Shown one piece after another: positions 8,318 through 16,544 of a DNA stretch of 64,000 bases; position 1 is the stretch's first letter; every line of letters begins with the position of its first letter. The stretch is from Candidatus Nitrosopelagicus sp. (GTDB lineage Archaea; Thermoproteota; Nitrososphaeria; Nitrososphaerales; Nitrosopumilaceae). Both the position numbers and the translations under genes were made by a program. The notes beneath the pieces were generated by a model. That model saw only the letters and a list, made by a program, of their open reading frames with translations, did not search any database and had not been told where the DNA came from. Location of the stretch: NCBI GenBank assembly GCA_028344575.1, contig JAOMBO010000002.1:105233-169232 (forward strand). Direction: 5' to 3'.

Positions 8318-9472
8318 CTAAAGGGAATCAAGTGGCTTTAGTTTTTCTTCAGCTACCTTAAGACCTGCTTGAGCGTCAGTATCATAACCCATCATTGTTA
8401 ATGTTGATGCAATTCCAGATATACATCTCATAACATGATAACGATCAACTTCACCCATACAGCCAACTCTGAAAACTTTACCTTTTAGATTTCCAAATCC
8501 ACCTGCTACTAAGATTCTGAATTTTTTTGCTAATGTATCTCTGAATATTTTATCTTCTAGTCCATCTAGATAATTTAATGCAATTACAACTGTAGAACGA
8601 GAGTTTTCATCAGCAAACGGAGATAATCCAATTGCAGATAGACCAGAATAGAGTGCATCAGAGCATGTTCTATGTCTTTGAATTCTTTTTTCCATTCCTT
8701 CTTCTAAGATTATTCTCATTGCTTCTCTGTATGCATAAAGAACTGGTAACGCAGGAGTAAATGGTGTATGTTTTGCCTCTTCATAATATTTGAAGTATCT
8801 TGGTAAATTGAAGTACATTGTATTAGGTGGATTTGCTTCCATGTATTTTCTGGTTCTACCATTAATACAAATTGGTGATATTCCAGGTGGACATGCAAAT
8901 GCTTTTTGTGCACCAGTCATTGCAATATCAATTCCCCATTTGTCCATGTGAAGTTCTTCTCCACCAACAATTGATACACCATCTAAAACATAATAGGAAT
9001 CGTTTCTTGATGTCAAGTCTTTAATTCTATCAAGATAATTAATCATGGTTCCAGTTGATGTTTCATTCCAAACACAGTAAAATGCTTTAACATCTTTATT
9101 GTTATCAAATGCTTCTTTTACTTGATCATAAGTTGCATTTATTCCAGGTTCAGTTTCAATTCTAATTGTTTGACCGCCTGCCCATTCAATTTGTTGTGCT
9201 AAACGAGTACTAAATTCTCCATTAACTGGAATTATTACTTTATCATCTTTTTTAATTAAATTTACAACAGAACATTCAGTTGCACCTGTACCTGAAGCAG
9301 AAAGACATACTGCATCGCCTTCAGTTTCAAATATTTTTTTTGTATTGTTAACACATTCTTCGTATAGTTCAACGAAATCATCACTTCTATGATTAATTGA
9401 TGGAGTAACCATTGCACGTGTAACACGTTCTGGTACGTTTGTTGGACCCGGTAACATTACTAAATATTCCAA
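8318..9472 (-). CDS. Class V aminotransferase, alanine/serine-glyoxylate type
   Basis: A PLP enzyme of 384 residues beginning MEYLVMLPGPTNVPERV, typical of the serine-pyruvate/alanine-glyoxylate aminotransferase family. The PLP lysine is in AMTGAQKAFACPPGIS and the cofactor Asp is in VLDGVSIVGGEEL. The exact amino donor and acceptor cannot be assigned from sequence; glyoxylate to glycine is the usual family reaction. It is transcribed with the downstream FKBP gene and lies 44 bases after nadM. Confidence 0.9.
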   Translation of the reverse strand: MEYLVMLPGPTNVPERVTRAMVTPSINHRSDDFVELYEECVNNTKKIFETEGDAVCLSASGTGATECSVVNLIKKDDKVIIPVNGEFSTRLAQQIEWAGGQTIRIETEPGINATYDQVKEAFDNNKDVKAFYCVWNETSTGTMINYLDRIKDLTSRNDSYYVLDGVSIVGGEELHMDKWGIDIAMTGAQKAFACPPGISPICINGRTRKYMEANPPNTMYFNLPRYFKYYEEAKHTPFTPALPVLYAYREAMRIILEEGMEKRIQRHRTCSDALYSGLSAIGLSPFADENSRSTVVIALNYLDGLEDKIFRDTLAKKFRILVAGGFGNLKGKVFRVGCMGEVDRYHVMRCISGIASTLTMMGYDTDAQAGLKVAEEKLKPLDSL

Positions 9473-9516
9473 ATTCTATATCTCCTAAGCTTGAGATGTT
9501 TGGAGGTTATTTATAA

Positions 9517-10011
9517 TTAAAGATCTGACAATCGTTTTTTTGGATCAATTTCAGACAAAACGTCTACTGTTCCTGAAGGAAGAAACTGTTTCCAGTTTTG
9601 ATCGGTTAAGATGAGATTTCGAATATTTGTTCCTGATAAATCACTACGTGATTTCAGTTCTACAGAAATAATTGATTTTCCTCTTTTACCATAAAGCTCA
9701 TGAGTAAAATCATCATTGGAAAAAACGACATCATATTCAGGAATTATTTCATCTACAAGATGTGTCCATTTAGAATGATCATCAACATCAGGGATATAGT
9801 GTAATGATAATTTTTTTTGTAATTCACTATCTATAGATGATAAAATCATCTTTTTTCTTTCATCAGCAGTGAAAGGATTTCTTTCTTCATGGCTCTTGTT
9901 TGAGCTGCCTATTCCAACATGAAGATGCTCAACTTTACCCAATGCAAATTTTATTGCTTCTAAGTGGCCTAAATGAAATGGTTGGAATCTACCTATTAGA
10001 AATCCAATCAT
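9517..10011 (-). CDS. nadM: Nicotinamide-nucleotide adenylyltransferase, archaeal type
   Basis: A 164-residue nucleotidyltransferase that makes NAD from NMN and ATP. It shows the HxGH-type motif in GRFQPFHLGH near the N-terminus and the ISGTxIR-type motif as DLSGTNIRN near the C-terminus. The length fits archaeal NadM. It overlaps the upstream CopD-like gene by 4 bases, so the two are translationally coupled although their functions are not obviously linked. Confidence 0.94.
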   Translation of the reverse strand: MIGFLIGRFQPFHLGHLEAIKFALGKVEHLHVGIGSSNKSHEERNPFTADERKKMILSSIDSELQKKLSLHYIPDVDDHSKWTHLVDEIIPEYDVVFSNDDFTHELYGKRGKSIISVELKSRSDLSGTNIRNLILTDQNWKQFLPSGTVDVLSEIDPKKRLSDL

Positions 10012-10508
10012 AATTGCCCGCCAGCATTGAGTACTGATGCTAAGAATAGAATTATGATAGATAAAACAACAGTTACCTCTCCCAGTATGATAATTTTTTT
10101 TCTTAATTTTTGCAATTCTTCTTGTGGCATTTCTTTAGCAATAATTTTGTCTTCAACATCTTTTCTAATTATTCTCACATGAACAGCGTATAGAACTAAC
10201 AATGCGGCAACCAAAATCATTTTAATAATTAAAACATGACCATAACTAGTTTCATACAAAATATCAGATTTTTGTAGTACAAGATGTGCTTGATACATTC
10301 CTGTTGCAATTAAGATAAACAAAGCTGGTAAGGCTAATTTGTTAAAGCGCCTACCAACTTGTACCATCAATTGTATTCTTTCCTCAACAGGCATTGACAT
10401 TTTTTTTAAAATTGGTGCAAATACCACACCTATGAATAAGGAACCACCAACCCAAATTGCTGCACTTGTAATGTGAATCCATGTTAGTAATGCTTGCTCT
10501 AGTGCCAT
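10008..10508 (-). CDS. CopD-like four-helix membrane protein
   Basis: A 166-residue integral membrane protein with four predicted helices (about 5-30, 56-74, 86-108 and 138-160). The pattern WIHITSAAIWVGGSLFIGVV near the N-terminus, with His at a helix position, and a later YAVHVRI resemble the CopD/DUF2269 family of copper-resistance or haem-binding membrane proteins. The role is inferred only; ammonia oxidisers have heavy copper demand, so copper handling is plausible. It overlaps nadM by 4 bases. Confidence 0.75.
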   Translation of the reverse strand: MALEQALLTWIHITSAAIWVGGSLFIGVVFAPILKKMSMPVEERIQLMVQVGRRFNKLALPALFILIATGMYQAHLVLQKSDILYETSYGHVLIIKMILVAALLVLYAVHVRIIRKDVEDKIIAKEMPQEELQKLRKKIIILGEVTVVLSIIILFLASVLNAGGQL

Positions 10509-10578
10509 GACAATTAATGATTAGAACTCTATTTGACTCTTAACAAGGTTTTTTAGTATAAAACCTAAAAAAATTATA

Positions 10579-11073
10579 ATGAATCCACCAGGTCGTTCGA
10601 TACTTGTTATTGCAATTCTTGCATTGTTAGGAATGATGGGAGGAATTGTTTATTATGCAAGTTTGGATAATGACGATCTTTCTATGGCTACAATTGAATT
10701 AGAATCTGTTGAACTAACTGATGTTAACAGTGTTGAAAGTCGTGCAACATTAAAAGTAACATTTCTAGTTGCAAATCCAGGTGAAGTTACAGTTACTGTA
10801 CCAGTAATTACATATCGATTGTATGCTGATGGAAGTGAAATTGGAAGTGGAACCTACTCAACAGAAGATGTGGCAATGCCAGGTCGTGCAGCATTTTACC
10901 CTGATGCAGAAATTCCATTAAAAAATAAATTAACTATTGTAATGTCAGAAATGAATGAAACAGTCTATAAGAAAATAGTCAGTGGACAAGTTATACAATA
11001 TGCTGCAACAGGACAAATGACTGTAGAATCAGCATGGAGTATTGTAGAATTAGATTTCGATACTAGGTCTTAA
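10579..11073 (+). CDS. Membrane-anchored LEA14/WHy-like protein
   Basis: A 164-residue protein with one N-terminal membrane helix (about 7-27) followed by a beta-rich extracytoplasmic domain. The domain pattern, ESRATLKVTFLVANPGEVTV then VITYRLYADGSEIGSGTYS, resembles LEA14/WHy folds found in archaeal surface proteins, but the match is by eye. It is divergent from the CopD-like gene with 70 bases between them, and ends just before tRNA-Val on the opposite strand. Confidence 0.7.
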   Translation: MNPPGRSILVIAILALLGMMGGIVYYASLDNDDLSMATIELESVELTDVNSVESRATLKVTFLVANPGEVTVTVPVITYRLYADGSEIGSGTYSTEDVAMPGRAAFYPDAEIPLKNKLTIVMSEMNETVYKKIVSGQVIQYAATGQMTVESAWSIVELDFDTRS

Positions 11074-11088
11074 TTTTAAAATTAAAAG

Positions 11089-11163
11089 TGGGCCTGGAGT
11101 GATTTGAACACTCGATCACTGCCATGTCGAGGCAGCATCATAACCAAACTAGACCACAAGCCC
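11089..11163 (-). tRNA. tRNA-Val (anticodon GAC)
   Basis: A 75-base cloverleaf on the minus strand. The acceptor pairs GGGCTTG with CAGGCCC (one G-T), the discriminator is A, and CCA is not encoded. The anticodon stem is CTGCC/GGCAG, the T stem GAGTG/CACTC with loop TTCAAAT, and the variable loop has five bases. The anticodon is GAC at 11128-11126. The base before the anticodon is C rather than the near-universal U33, which is unusual. No intron is seen. The D arm resembles archaeal tRNA-Val as I know it. Confidence 0.88.
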
Positions 11164-11228
11164 ACGAATTAAAAATTCTGAAAGAACATTATTAACGTTT
11201 AAGAGATGTTGAAAGTGAGGCTAGAAAA

Positions 11229-11933
11229 TTGAGCGACGAATTTACAGATGATGAAAAGGCTGGATTTTACAAAGCAATCTACTCTAGAAGAGATGTTAGA
11301 TCACATTTTACACAAGAATCGATTAAGGAAGAAACATTAACAAAAATTCTTCATGCCGCACATCATGCACCATCAGTTGGATTTTCACAGCCATGGAACT
11401 TTATTTTGATTAAAGACATGAAAACTAAACAAAAAGTCAAAGAATCTTTCCAAAAAGAACATGAACGAGCATCAAAATTAGTTGAAGACCCAAAAAGATC
11501 TGAGTATCTTTCGATGAAATTAGAAGGTATAATGGAATCAGATGTCAACGTTTGTGTTACATATGATCCAACAAAATTTGGGCCATTCATCATAGGAACA
11601 ACAAGTATACCAGAAGCAGGAATTTACAGTGTTTGTGGTGCTATACAGAACTTATGGTTGGCTGCACGAGCAGAAAATATTGGACTAGGTTGGGTTAGCA
11701 TAGTATCTAATGATGTATTAAGAAAAGAATTGAATTTGCCTGAACATATTGTACCTGTTGCATATCTTTGTCTTGGTCATGTGACAAATTTTGAAACAAA
11801 ACCAGATTTAGAACGTTCAGGGTGGCTTCCAAGATTAGAGCTGAAAGATGTGATTTATTTTGAAAAATGGGAACAAAAAGAAGATGAATCTTGGAATATG
11901 ATTCAAAAAATGATAAAATCCAATCTCAAGTAA
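11229..11933 (+). CDS. bluB: 5,6-dimethylbenzimidazole synthase-like nitroreductase
   Basis: A 234-residue flavin enzyme of the nitroreductase superfamily with BluB features: the FMN-binding SRRDVRSHF near the start, AHHAPSVGFSQPWNFILI, and the downstream AIQNLWLAARAENIGLGWVS. BluB fragments reduced FMN with oxygen to give the lower ligand of vitamin B12. Ammonia-oxidising archaea are known cobalamin producers, which fits cbiH and cbiE elsewhere in this window. The TTG start at 11229 is chosen because no ATG is suitably placed. A general nitroreductase is the alternative. Confidence 0.85.
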   Translation: MSDEFTDDEKAGFYKAIYSRRDVRSHFTQESIKEETLTKILHAAHHAPSVGFSQPWNFILIKDMKTKQKVKESFQKEHERASKLVEDPKRSEYLSMKLEGIMESDVNVCVTYDPTKFGPFIIGTTSIPEAGIYSVCGAIQNLWLAARAENIGLGWVSIVSNDVLRKELNLPEHIVPVAYLCLGHVTNFETKPDLERSGWLPRLELKDVIYFEKWEQKEDESWNMIQKMIKSNLK

Positions 11934-11963
11934 GCTTAAATTATTTCAAGTTATTTTTCTGCT

Positions 11964-12038
11964 GGGCTCGTGGCGCAGCATGGATAGCGCAGTAGCTTCC
12001 TAAGCTATAGGTCGAGGGATCGAAGCCCTTCGAGCCCG
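11964..12038 (+). tRNA. tRNA-Arg (anticodon CCT)
   Basis: A 75-base cloverleaf. The acceptor GGGCTCG pairs with CGAGCCC; discriminator G; no encoded CCA. The anticodon stem GTAGC/GCTAT encloses loop TTCCTAA, giving anticodon CCT for AGG codons, with normal U33. The T stem is AGGGA/GCCCT-like with loop TCGAAGC. A TATA-like CTTAAATTAT lies about 25 bases upstream and a T6 tract follows at 12040-12045. Confidence 0.93.
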
Positions 12039-12039
12039 C

Positions 12040-12045
12040 TTTTTT
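12040..12045 (+). terminator. T-tract behind tRNA-Arg
   Basis: Six consecutive T residues begin two bases after the tRNA, the usual archaeal U-rich termination signal. The next gene starts within 40 bases. Confidence 0.5.
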
Positions 12046-12078
12046 ATTACTTAAATTATGTACCAGTCGACAAGATAC

Positions 12079-12606
12079 ATGAAAGTTGTAGTTTTGTCTG
12101 GAAGCCCAAGAAAAAATGGTAATACGCAAATTATGATGAAACATGTTCTAGAATATGTAAATCAGAAAGATGTTGATGTGAAATTTATCAATCTAGCAGA
12201 TGATGGTTTTGAGTCTTTCAAGGGTGCTGCTAATGAGGTAAATTACAAAGAAAAAACATTACAGGCTGCTAAAGATATCACAGAAGCTGATGTTTGGCTA
12301 GTAGGAATTCCAGTTTACAATTCCATGTTTAGTTCAGCCTTGAAAAATATTTTTGAGTTTATCAATTATAAAGAAACTGAAGGAAAAACAGCAGGACTAG
12401 TAGTTGTTGCTGGTGGAATGATTAGCTTTGGAGATGTACAAACACTATTTACGCAATTAATGTCATATTTCAGAGTAATAACAAATCCTACAGCTGTTTA
12501 TTCAACAGGAGAAACAATTGTTGATGGAAAGATTACAGATAATGAAGTAAAATCTAGATTAAATGAAATGGTAGATAAAACATTGGATCTAGCAAAAAGA
12601 AGTTAG
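12079..12606 (+). CDS. NADPH-dependent FMN reductase family flavoprotein
   Basis: A flavodoxin-like protein of 175 residues. The FMN phosphate loop SGSPRKNGNTQ follows directly on the first strand MKVVVLS, and the second flavin motif GIPVYNSMFSSALKNI is at about residues 77-92. It likely reduces FMN or another electron acceptor with NAD(P)H. I prefer the ATG at 12079, which starts the first beta strand; the in-frame ATG at 12058 adds seven residues and lies 19 bases after tRNA-Arg. A link to BluB, which needs reduced FMN, is possible but is inference from proximity. Confidence 0.87.
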   Translation: MKVVVLSGSPRKNGNTQIMMKHVLEYVNQKDVDVKFINLADDGFESFKGAANEVNYKEKTLQAAKDITEADVWLVGIPVYNSMFSSALKNIFEFINYKETEGKTAGLVVVAGGMISFGDVQTLFTQLMSYFRVITNPTAVYSTGETIVDGKITDNEVKSRLNEMVDKTLDLAKRS

Positions 12607-13010
12607 ATTAGATTTTTACCTGTAATTTGTATTGATTTGAAGATTTTAACTTCGTATTCACCTTCGTACACTTTTACAACATTATTTCCATCTAGATTTC
12701 TTGCGCGAAATTTGTATTCATATGTGCCATCTTCATTCACATTAGTTTGTGCAAAATGAACTGGTTCATCATTTTGATAAATTTGGAGAATTACAGGAAA
12801 ACCTTCTGCATGATTATCTATTGTACCCTCAATGAACCCCCATGGCATTGTGTTATCAGAAGAAATGGACATTGGTACAACTGTTTTTGTAAGTTGCACA
12901 CCATCATTTGTAGAAAGTATAGTTGTGTTAGAATCAGCAAAGGATGGCGACATACCAATCAGTGCTACTAGTACAAATAATCCAGCAAAAATTCCAATTT
13001 TGGTCTTCAT
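12603..13010 (-). CDS. Secreted beta-sandwich protein, function unknown
   Basis: A 135-residue protein with a clear signal peptide: basic MKTK, a hydrophobic core and a cleavage-like site after SPSFA at about residue 25. The mature part is predicted beta-rich, with GFIEGTIDNHAEGFPVILQI and later GTYEYKFRARNLDG, resembling a single immunoglobulin-like or carboxypeptidase-regulatory-like domain. I do not recognise a named family. Similar small exported domains are common in ammonia-oxidising archaea. Its end overlaps the convergent flavoprotein gene by 4 bases. Confidence 0.8.
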   Translation of the reverse strand: MKTKIGIFAGLFVLVALIGMSPSFADSNTTILSTNDGVQLTKTVVPMSISSDNTMPWGFIEGTIDNHAEGFPVILQIYQNDEPVHFAQTNVNEDGTYEYKFRARNLDGNNVVKVYEGEYEVKIFKSIQITGKNLI

Positions 13011-13059
13011 TAAAAAAAATATTGCATCAATAATATATTAAGATGACTGATAATTTATC

Positions 13060-13173
13060 ATGATGGAAACTGAAAAATGTGAATGTGAATGTCACTTTGG
13101 AGGGGCAGAAAGTTGTCCAGGTTGTAAAAAGAATCACAATTTTGAATTCAAGTGTGAACACTGTAAAGAATAA
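13060..13173 (+). CDS. Cysteine-rich zinc microprotein
   Basis: A 37-residue open frame rich in cysteine: MMETEKCECECHFGGAE, then SCPGCKKNHNFEFKCEHC. It has seven cysteines, including CPGC and CEHC knuckles, and could bind one zinc, with a second Cys/His group at its start. The spacing of paired CxxC motifs and the tight fit between its neighbours support a real gene. It starts 49 bases after the divergent secreted-protein gene. Function unknown. Confidence 0.65.
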   Translation: MMETEKCECECHFGGAESCPGCKKNHNFEFKCEHCKE

Positions 13174-13587
13174 TTATTTTTGTTGTGCTAACATCTTTAG
13201 ATTATAAATTTCGGCGCGAATTGTTTCAATCTCAACTTTTGTCTTAAGATTCTCAATTTCACTTTTTAGATGTGTGATTTCATCATCTTTTGCGTCATGT
13301 ATGTCAGAAAGATCCTTTTCCAAACCTAGTTTGTACGTAGTAATTTCTTTTTCTGTTAATTCATGGTTTTTTTTTTCATCATGATCATGAGATGTACCGT
13401 GATTGCGATCCGCTGCTAATTGTGCAATCCAGATTACAAACACCATAAACCACATGATTGGCACAGCCATTGTGAAAATGAATGATAGTGACGGTGCAAA
13501 GTCAACTAATGGGAAGTATAATCCAGTCAAAACGATCGCCCATACACCTGAAACAAGTGTGGCAAGATGGTTTCTTACATAACCCAT
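13174..13587 (-). CDS. Two-helix membrane protein with cytoplasmic coiled coil
   Basis: A 137-residue protein with two membrane helices (about 10-28 and 34-58), a histidine-rich spacer HGTSHDHDEKKNHE, and a C-terminal coiled coil of about 60 residues (from LTEKEITTYKLGLEKDL). The 2TM hairpin resembles the 2TM domain (DUF) family of small membrane proteins. Function unknown; the His/Asp spacer could bind metal. Its end lies directly against the zinc microprotein gene. Confidence 0.75.
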   Translation of the reverse strand: MGYVRNHLATLVSGVWAIVLTGLYFPLVDFAPSLSFIFTMAVPIMWFMVFVIWIAQLAADRNHGTSHDHDEKKNHELTEKEITTYKLGLEKDLSDIHDAKDDEITHLKSEIENLKTKVEIETIRAEIYNLKMLAQQK

Positions 13588-13661
13588 TGTTGAACAAGAA
13601 AAATCTCCAAAATATAACGTTAATGGTAGATTTAGAACTAGTTCAATATAGAAAAGGGGAA

Positions 13662-13934
13662 TTATTGCTCTGCAGGAACTTCTACAGTAGCAGTTGATGT
13701 TTTAGTATCAGATTGTAGTATTTGTATTTTCTCTAAAAGTTCATTTCTCAAATCACGAGCAACTCTTCTTACAGTTGGTCTTGGAACTCCTAGTTCGTCA
13801 ACTACTTTAGTATAGATGTCTTGTTTGTCTGTAACACCTTTATCAAGCAAAGAATTGATTGCTGCTTTGATTACAGTGCTTTGATTAGTACGATTCACAA
13901 GGATCGTGTAATACTGATCTATATAAAATTTCAA
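13662..13934 (-). CDS. Small winged-helix-like protein, possible transcription regulator
   Basis: A 90-residue basic protein whose middle reads as a helix-turn-helix: STVIKAAINSLLDKGVTDKQ, then VVDELGVPRPTVRRVARDLR. The tail is a Thr/Val/Pro-rich extension. It is expected to bind DNA, but its target is unknown. The ATG at 13934 is used; no operon partner is tightly linked. Confidence 0.75.
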   Translation of the reverse strand: MKFYIDQYYTILVNRTNQSTVIKAAINSLLDKGVTDKQDIYTKVVDELGVPRPTVRRVARDLRNELLEKIQILQSDTKTSTATVEVPAEQ

Positions 13935-14055
13935 TTAACAAAATTATAGAAACGTCATTCGCAGTTTGTGGAAAAGAAATCATGAAATTATTACAATGAT
14001 AAAAGGCTTTCATTGGAAAAATAATTAGTGATCAAAAGGTTATTATGATAATCGC

Positions 14056-14070
14056 ATGTCGTTGCGACAT
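14056..14070. repeat. 15-base palindrome at the cyclophilin start
   Basis: ATGTCGTTGCGACAT is a perfect hairpin with six-base arms and a TTG loop. It ends on the first base of the TTG start of the downstream cyclophilin gene and itself contains a six-codon frame (ATG to TGA at 14073) overlapping that start. It could be an operator or a translational control element. Confidence 0.5.
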
Positions 14071-14552
14071 TGACTAGTGTAAATATAGAAACCAATCATG
14101 GAAATATTTCATTTAATTTACTTCCTGAGTTAGCACCAGAAACTGTAAGAAGTTTTGTTAAATTAACAAATGATGGATTTTACAATGGTACATTATTTCA
14201 TAGAGTCATTCCTGGATTCATGATTCAAGGAGGAGATCCAAATACAAAAGATCCAAATATGAAAAGTCAATGGGGAATGGGCGGACCTGGATTCAATGTT
14301 AAAGGTGAATTTAGTTCAAGATCACATTTACGAGGTATTGTTTCAATGGCAAGAGCAACAGATCCTGACAGTGCCGGTTCACAATTTTTCATAGTAACAA
14401 AAGATAGTACATTCCTAGATAGAGAATATACAGTATTTGGAGAGGTAACAGAAGGAATGGATGTTGCAGATAAAATAGTAAGTCTTGATAGGGATGGAAA
14501 TGACTGTCCTCTAGAAGATGCAAAGATGCTCAAAGTTTCAATCTCAGAGTAA
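14070..14552 (+). CDS. Cyclophilin-type peptidyl-prolyl isomerase, cytoplasmic
   Basis: A 160-residue cyclophilin. It shows FHRVIPGFMIQGGDPN (catalytic Arg in FHRV), MARATDPDSAGSQFFI and FGEVTEGMDVADKI. No signal peptide is present, so it is cytoplasmic, unlike the secreted cyclophilin at 36-37.5 kb. The only start that keeps the first strand is TTG at 14070, as an in-frame stop lies at 14049-14051. It catalyses proline isomerisation in protein folding. Confidence 0.93.
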   Translation: MTSVNIETNHGNISFNLLPELAPETVRSFVKLTNDGFYNGTLFHRVIPGFMIQGGDPNTKDPNMKSQWGMGGPGFNVKGEFSSRSHLRGIVSMARATDPDSAGSQFFIVTKDSTFLDREYTVFGEVTEGMDVADKIVSLDRDGNDCPLEDAKMLKVSISE

Positions 14553-14556
14553 AATC

Positions 14557-15774
14557 TTGGAAAAGAAAGTTTCATTCATAATAGTTTCAATTGTAATGAT
14601 TTCAATTTCACCACAAATTTTTGCTGAAGAGAGCTTGGATGCGTTACTTGAAGAGAAAAATGGAGTATTAGTTGAACAACAAGAAATAATTTTTGAGGTA
14701 GGAAAACATTCCGATGCTCGTGTTAAACATGTAATAGAGACTGGAGGATGGAATGCTGACAGGCCTAGATTAATTGAGATATTACCAGGTATGCACTCAG
14801 ATTTGATAGTATTGGATGAAGACGGTGACAGATTAAGTTTCACACATGATGAAGAGACGTTTGAAGAATCCAAGTATATTATTTTAAACCAAAAAAATGG
14901 GAATTATGATCTTATAGCTGAATATAATTTAGATAATTTTATGGAATTAAAAGATGGATTATGGCTAAAACAGCTGAATTACAACTTTGATGTAACTGTA
15001 ATGTTAGAAGAAGATATGGAATTAATTTTTACAAACTCTAGACCGATAGATGTCAGTGATGCAAAGGGAATTAATTGTATAGGATGTAACATGACATTAG
15101 AATATTTTGAAGATGAAAAAATATTTACAAAAGAAATTTCTTTGGATGAAAATAAGTTTGAAGTAGAATTTTTATCAAATGAAGAAATTTTTAATATTGA
15201 ATTTATTGAGGGGGGAAATCAGATTGAAAGAGTAACACAATTACTAAATTTCGATGTAAAAGATAAAAATCAATTGTATGTGTTAAAAATTCCTTTAGAA
15301 AATTTTCTAAATCCATATGAGGTATACTTTACAGAAGAAGAAGACACAAGTTTAGATCAATTAGATAAAATTAGAAAAACAGAATTTTCTCAAGATGAAA
15401 CTCATGTAAGTATATCATTTAGAACATTTGGTGAAGGAACTGTCTCCATTGTTGGTGCAACTCCAGAAGAACATCAAAAATCATTAGAGAGAATTGAAAG
15501 TATTAAAGCAAAAGAGGTAACAACTCAAAAAGTTGAAGAAGAAAAGAAAGGTGTTCCACTCCCAATACCAGGAACTAAAGCAGCTTCAGAGTTAGCAGCA
15601 GAATACAGTCAAACAAGTGAGGAAGAAAAAGTACCAAAATTATCATTTGCTGATGAATTGAAAAAAGGCCAAACGCAGAATTCGGATAATATTATGACAA
15701 TTGTAGGAATTATTGTAGGACTAATTATTGTAGGAATTATTAGCGGTGTTATTTTTAAACTAAAGAAAAACTAG
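14557..15774 (+). CDS. Exported, membrane-anchored protein, function unknown
   Basis: A protein of 405 residues from the TTG at 14557, five bases after the cyclophilin stop. This start gives a proper signal peptide (MEKKVSFIIV, hydrophobic core, cut near IFA-EE); a longer frame from 14518 would begin inside the cyclophilin gene. The middle is acidic and beta-rich, with a CIGC pair at about residue 173. A Glu-rich stalk and a C-terminal helix NIMTIVGIIVGLIIVGIISG ending in KLKKN anchor it in the membrane. I do not recognise the family. Confidence 0.8.
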   Translation: MEKKVSFIIVSIVMISISPQIFAEESLDALLEEKNGVLVEQQEIIFEVGKHSDARVKHVIETGGWNADRPRLIEILPGMHSDLIVLDEDGDRLSFTHDEETFEESKYIILNQKNGNYDLIAEYNLDNFMELKDGLWLKQLNYNFDVTVMLEEDMELIFTNSRPIDVSDAKGINCIGCNMTLEYFEDEKIFTKEISLDENKFEVEFLSNEEIFNIEFIEGGNQIERVTQLLNFDVKDKNQLYVLKIPLENFLNPYEVYFTEEEDTSLDQLDKIRKTEFSQDETHVSISFRTFGEGTVSIVGATPEEHQKSLERIESIKAKEVTTQKVEEEKKGVPLPIPGTKAASELAAEYSQTSEEEKVPKLSFADELKKGQTQNSDNIMTIVGIIVGLIIVGIISGVIFKLKKN

Positions 15775-15926
15775 TCACCTTTTGAATCACAAGCACATCC
15801 TTCAAACTCATCAAATCTAGAATTACATAAAGGACATTTGTCACCGTATTCTACTTCCCATGGTTCTTTTCCAAATAGTTTGTAATGATCATCAATTTCT
15901 TTTGGAATTTCTTGTTTTTCATCCAT
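15771..15926 (-). CDS. Zinc-ribbon microprotein
   Basis: A 51-residue frame. After an acidic/charged start (MDEKQEIPKEIDDHYKLF) comes YGDKCPLCNSRF and a terminal GCACDSKGD, giving two CxxC/CxC pairs able to bind one zinc. Its stop overlaps the stop of the convergent membrane-anchored gene by 4 bases. Function unknown; probably real because of the cysteine pattern and fit. Confidence 0.68.
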   Translation of the reverse strand: MDEKQEIPKEIDDHYKLFGKEPWEVEYGDKCPLCNSRFDEFEGCACDSKGD

Positions 15927-15981
15927 AGTATAATGTAATTCTCAAAGTATGTATAGATTATCTAGAATTAGACTTAGATTT

Positions 15982-16410
15982 TTAATTTGTTAGTAGTGCT
16001 TCTTTTGAAACATATTGATTTCTATCATCTACTGTATTTTTTAGAAATTCTTTGTTAAATGCCATCTTTGTTAATGCTACAGATACATCAAATGGACTTG
16101 CAGTCCAACCATATTCAGACATTTGTGCAACTGTTTCACCAACAGTTTTTGGTTGATCAAAAAAAGAATCTTTTTCTAAAATTCTCAACTTATGTCTAAT
16201 ATCATCAACTGCAATTGTAGATGGTGATGAAAATTCAGGTTCATGGAATTCAGCGTCTTCTAATGAGCTCATCACATCAGGTTGCGATCTTTCATTAAGT
16301 AATTGTTTTAGTGATTCAATTACCTCACCTACAGAATCATTATCAACGTAAAAGTCTCTAGAATCAATCTCAATTTCATTAGGACCTTGTTTGATTCGTA
16401 TTTTTGCCAT
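15982..16410 (-). CDS. Conserved-looking acidic protein, function unknown
   Basis: A 142-residue cytoplasmic protein starting MAKIRIKQGPNEIEIDSRDF if the ATG at 16410 is used; the upstream ATG at 16425 adds MSRLR. The N-terminal third looks like a short beta hairpin resembling a ubiquitin-like or DNA-binding small sheet. The C-terminal part, TVGETVAQMSEYGWTASPFD then VSVALTKMAFNKEFLKN, is helical and resembles a winged-helix. No known function can be assigned. Confidence 0.75.
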   Translation of the reverse strand: MAKIRIKQGPNEIEIDSRDFYVDNDSVGEVIESLKQLLNERSQPDVMSSLEDAEFHEPEFSSPSTIAVDDIRHKLRILEKDSFFDQPKTVGETVAQMSEYGWTASPFDVSVALTKMAFNKEFLKNTVDDRNQYVSKEALLTN

Positions 16411-16544
16411 ACGTAATCTACTCAATTATTGATTTATTTTACTAGCTCAAAGTAGCTTAAAGAAATAATCAAAAGATATACACAAATCATTAACAAGTAA
16501 TTTTTTTGACAAGGGATTTATACATAATTCCTATTAAAAAATAC

